DNA of 64,000 nucleotides from Coccinella septempunctata (lineage: Eukaryota; Arthropoda; Insecta; Coleoptera; Coccinellidae). The notes beneath the pieces are model-generated. The model had not been told where the DNA came from. It searched no databases and saw only the letters and a program-made list of their open reading frames with translations. Every line of letters starts with the position of its first letter. Position 1 is the stretch's first letter. The DNA lies in NCBI RefSeq assembly GCF_907165205.1, contig NC_058189.1, positions 58,120,270-58,184,269 of the forward strand, written 5' to 3'. Both the position numbers and the translations under genes were made by a program. This document shows, piece by piece, positions 60,576-64,000 of this stretch.

Positions 60576-61218
60576 CAGTGAAAGCCGTTTATTACGACAC
60601 CGGTTATAACGAAAATCCGTATATAACGACGAAATTATCGACAATTGTTTGAAATTCTAAGTAATTTAACATAAAACCATTCGGACGTAACGACTTCGAC
60701 TATAACGACGAAGTCGCTTATTGCGACAAAAATTTTTTAAGCCTATTCTATTTCTTCCGTTTATAACGACGTCATCATGTGCCGAGGCTCTACACGCAGT
60801 ATCGATTTTGAAAAAATTTGTTACTTATGAAGGACTAAATGACCAGAAATTATTGAACAGTATTTCTATGATTGACCAAAGACTCGAACTTGTCTATTAT
60901 GAGAATTATAGATTTAAAAAACAAAGTAAAATTACTCATTTTTTTAAGCCTACTACTGTTTAATTGTATATGTACATGAATAAGTTCGATGTTGTAACAT
61001 GTACTTATTTACAGTATGAATTTGATGATCTTATCCATGTACTCGCATATATACCTATTTGTATTCGTTATGTATGCAGTTATTACGATCTCAAAATAAA
61101 ATACATAGATAAATCCTATTTCTGAGTTCTTTATGAAATTTTTTGGATATAACGACCATCGGATATAACGACTTAATATTCACGGTCCCCTCAATGTCGT
61201 TATAACCGGATTTTACTG
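60576..61218 (+). mobile_element. pogo/Tigger-like element, internally deleted
   Basis: 643 bp. The left end CAGTGAAAGCCGTTTATTAC and inverted right end CAGTAAAATCCGGTTATAAC match, with TA at 60574-60575 and 61219-61220. Joining the flanks gives gaaatattgatgc, as in T (gaaatgttgatgc at 54896). The motif TATAACGAC recurs near both ends (about 60615, 60695, 60760, 61145, 61165), as expected of transposase-binding sites. CAGT ends plus TA are the pogo signature. Confidence 0.88.
60781..60963 (+). pseudogene. C-terminal remnant of a pogo-like transposase, with PIP-box
   Basis: An open frame gives AEALHAVSILKKFVTYEGLN and ends QSKITHFFKPTTV before TAA. The first part matches the short helical C-terminal region of pogo/Tigger transposases. 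QSKITHFF (60922-60945) is a canonical Q-x-x-I-x-x-F-F PCNA-interacting motif, known from Drosophila pogo transposase. The DNA-binding and DDE domains are deleted. No convincing start codon, so the frame is probably a relic. Confidence 0.7.
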
Positions 61219-61439
61219 TATTGATGCATGCAAATAGTGACAAGTGCACACACCAGTGTTTCAGACATCTTACTTATAATTCAACAGAGAATCGAAAAGC
61301 AGGAAAAAGTATTGAATTTTTTCTCGTGTAACATTCATGTGAATAGCAACATATGATACATTTTTGAAATCAGCAAAAAAATTGCAGCAAGATGAAAGAA
61401 CTTTCAACTATAGTTTACATTTGAAAAATCAGAAATTCC

Positions 61440-61749
61440 TTTCGTATCTCGAAAATGACTGGGTCAAAAAATTTATTGATATCATATTCGAATTCCTCCT
61501 AAAAAAGTGCCTGTAGAATGTAACAACGGATTTCGGATACGAGTTGGAATAAGCGAGTTAGTCAGATTCATTGAAAATGACAATTTCTCAATTTTCGTTC
61601 ATAACTCAAAATCTATGACCGTTAGGCTGGATCTGTTTCCAAATTTGGAATAGTAAGGAAAAAAGAGCTTCAGAATGTGCCATCCGTTTTCTTCTAGCTG
61701 CTATAGTTCTCGAGATCCCTTCAGTAGACAACGAATTTTGCCCACCCTG
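61440..61749. mobile_element. O-family element, right part only
   Basis: Has ttcttctagctgctatagtt, ctcgagatcccttcagtag and the end GCCCACCCTG with TA at 61750-61751, matching O copy 2. The left half is missing or too decayed to see. Confidence 0.75.
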
Positions 61750-61751
61750 TA

Positions 61752-64000
61752 CATAGGTTGCTGATGCAACTGCTCTTGGAAGAGCAGCCCTAGATTTGGG
61801 TTTTCCGGCTGCTGAATATTGTTGCCCTGTTTCATATTCGTAGACAGGGTGCAGTTATAGATTTTGGATTGGATTTTGGAATGAATTCCACTCCTTTCCC
61901 GACTCATTTCCAATTCTGTCCTATATTCCACAAAATACGATTCCCAGACGTCGCGTGAAACCAATTCCAATTCATGAACTCATCTGGTTGATCATTGTCC
62001 CACTTATAAATTTGAATGGTATTAGAGCTATTCATGCAGTTTCCTAATCTATTCTCAATTGGGTTGTGAATTTTAGGTCAATCTGGCATATAAAACTTAA
62101 TTGTATTATTTCACATTATTCTGCTTTTATTTTCTTTCTTTTTCAGATAAAATTTTCTGATAACTTGGAGAAGATACCTTTGATTTTCTCAAAGGATCAA
62201 TTTTTGTAGTACAAGATGCTCTTCAATATGCAATATTTCATCTTATTTTGAATACAGTTCATCTCTTAAAACCCATTGCACTCACTGGGAGAAAGAGTTT
62301 ATTTGCTGAGGTTTTTCCCTAAGCTCCTTATCATACGCAAAGTTGTATGATACTCTGTTATGGTAGCCTCTGCTGAAACTGTATTTCATACAAGTGTTAT
62401 AATCATAATTATTGTTTTAAGTTAAAACTGTAATGCTCTTTATCAAAAGAATATATATCTACCTTTCGAGGAACACTCAACTTTCAGCTAGTAGGTAGAA
62501 TCCCTTCATTTATAATCTAGAATCCCCACTGAAATTCAACGAATAACAAATCCCACAAAAACATTTCCCTTCAATCCAACTTTTTGAAATCGAATTTCCC
62601 TTCCGCTTCATGAAAAATGATTATATCTCGCATAAAAGACTGTCAGCTGAATGAAAAACCCTACATTAAACCTTTCATATTCAAAGTGAACACGCATAAA
62701 AGCTACATGACCCGAAATCTGGGCTGACGTCTGCTCCTGAAGGAAGAAAAATTAATTTTTCCTCTTATATACGGCTTTCTGAACCGCCGACATCTAACCA
62801 ACCGCAATATGAACTGATTATATCGCAACAAACTGGAAAATGGAAGCCACGCGAATAATGAAGTCACCCGGGAAGTTTTTTCAGAATATGCTTATGTGCT
62901 TTTCGTGCTTTAATGGAATAGAAGCAGCCACTGCCGATGTTGACATATTTCGTTGTTAATTTGTGAGTGCGCGCTGGTTATGAAAATTGTAATTGCATTT
63001 CTGAGTACTCGACCACGTATTGAAACAGACTCATTTTGGATCCAGAATTAACACGATGTTCTTAATACTGATTATTCAGCAGGAATTGAAAAAATTTCAT
63101 CTTTTTGGCGTGAAGGTGAAAAGAAATAGCTGAAAATTCAAGACGAAAAACAGTTTTTTGTGAATAACTCAGAAAATATCCACTTTAGGGCAAGGGTGTG
63201 ATGTATACACTCACATTATTTTTTAACGTAGATTCAATATCTGCCATAAAAAAATGGGGTTCTAATTTGAAAAAATTGATTTTTCACGATTTTGTCATCC
63301 CTAACTTTGAAAGTGATTTTTTCACCCCCTGTATCATGAATCGCGATTTCGATTTTTAAAGTGGATACATCAATCTTACATCTTGAAAAATCCCAAAAAT
63401 GAAAATTTTCCACCCAAAAACCTCGAAGTTATTCTTGTTTCAGCGGAGCTCTATTTTCGAATTTTTTTTTCGAATTTTCCCGCTCAGAGAGAATTTTCCA
63501 ACCAAAACTGAAAAATGTTACATCAAAATAACTCGAAATTTTCTAAGGAATCTATTTCTGCAATAAAAAAATGGTGTTCTAATTTGAAAAACGGAAGTTG
63601 ACGTCATTTCCGGAAAAACCGGAGGTGCTCATGCCTTGAAAATATTTTAGATTTCATCAGCATCTTGAAATACTTATAAGTACTGAATTTCATGAAAATA
63701 CGTTCAGTAGTTTCCCGCATAAATATGGGTGAGGTTCCTCGTGAAAGACCCTGTATATTATTTCTGTTGTTTTCTCTTAACTTTGAGAGATGTGATTTCA
63801 ACAATTAATTCAAAACCCATATCAAAGTTTCGACACAATTTTTTTTTGTCTTGAGATCATAACATTCACTGTCTTCATTCAAATAAAGTCAAGTTCAAAA
63901 CAGTAATACCTATAAAGTTTTCGTTAGTGAATAAATTGATTAGTTTCAACGCCAATTCCACTAGTGCAGCCTCAACATTTCTGGAAAAATATTTCCTTCG
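61752..64000. other. Mostly unrecognised; repeat-like right part
   Basis: No supported gene. 62560-62960 is less AT-rich and may be host single-copy DNA. 63100-63760 resembles element-derived sequence (ttttcaccccctgtatcatg at 63320, aaagaccctgtatatt at 63745) but no paired ends were found. Confidence 0.35.

Larger units (their letters stand above)
60156..61272. mobile_element. T element fragment (right part), interrupted by a pogo-like element
   Basis: Matches the T body from gtagatatagtgaaaattcc to the right end cagtgtttcagacatctta. The left half is missing, so no target duplication can be checked. The pogo-like element at 60576-61218 lies inside it. Confidence 0.85.

Noticed and set aside
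1..64000. tRNA, rRNA or small RNA genes
   Set aside because: Scanning for conserved tRNA box B-like and rRNA sequence by eye found nothing convincing; a covariance-model search would be decisive.

Overview
The window is AT-rich, intron-poor-looking animal intergenic DNA packed with transposable elements. The mix (Tc1-like, mariner, pogo and PIF/Harbinger-like DNA elements, several 5'-truncated non-LTR retrotransposons, and many short elements ending in CAGGG/CCCTG) fits an insect. A beetle is my best guess, but this is inference and no host gene was identified that would settle it. There is no convincing complete host gene. One short open segment at 51063-51337 (minus strand) and one CpG-rich block at 33430-33680 are the best candidates for host-derived sequence.

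Layout. 670-2260: a CAGGGTGA-ended element (family S) carrying a second TIR element (Q). 2998-5401: a repeat (family W) built around ten ~175-bp tandem monomers. 5991-6922: family E element with GTTGGGGAGCC ends. 7512-8342: minus-strand 3' end of a non-LTR element. 9675-11887: S copy interrupted by a Tc1-like element. 12345-13390: fragment of an RTE-like retrotransposon. 15398-19132: E copy holding several nested insertions. 19729-20297: CAGGGTTGGG element. 20456-22592: decayed non-LTR element with recognisable RT. 23610-25497: E copy interrupted by a mariner and a Harbinger-like MITE. 26411-27821: minus-strand Tc1-like copy. 29506-33175: CAGGGTGGGC element (family O) abutting S, followed by a duplicated segment. 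33874-35369: S interrupted by a mariner that is itself interrupted by a Harbinger-like MITE. 36207-36790: non-LTR C-terminal debris. 38688-39831 and 48488-49989: two more Tc1-like copies. 41958-43282: third mariner. 45446-47850: second large W locus. 51412-52888: a second, distinct Tc1-like family. 53047-54952: element T with a perfect 8-bp target duplication. 57614-59070: I-like non-LTR element with RNase H. 60156-61272: T fragment interrupted by a pogo-like element. 61440-61749: O fragment.

Every transposase and reverse transcriptase seen is broken, so nothing here looks autonomous. The main value of the window is its readable insertion history: at several sites the pre-insertion sequence is known from a sister repeat copy, so target duplications and the order of insertion can be read directly. 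A second theme is that at least four otherwise unrelated short element families share CAGGG/CCCTG ends and TA target duplications. All similarities were judged by eye; no alignment or database search was run.
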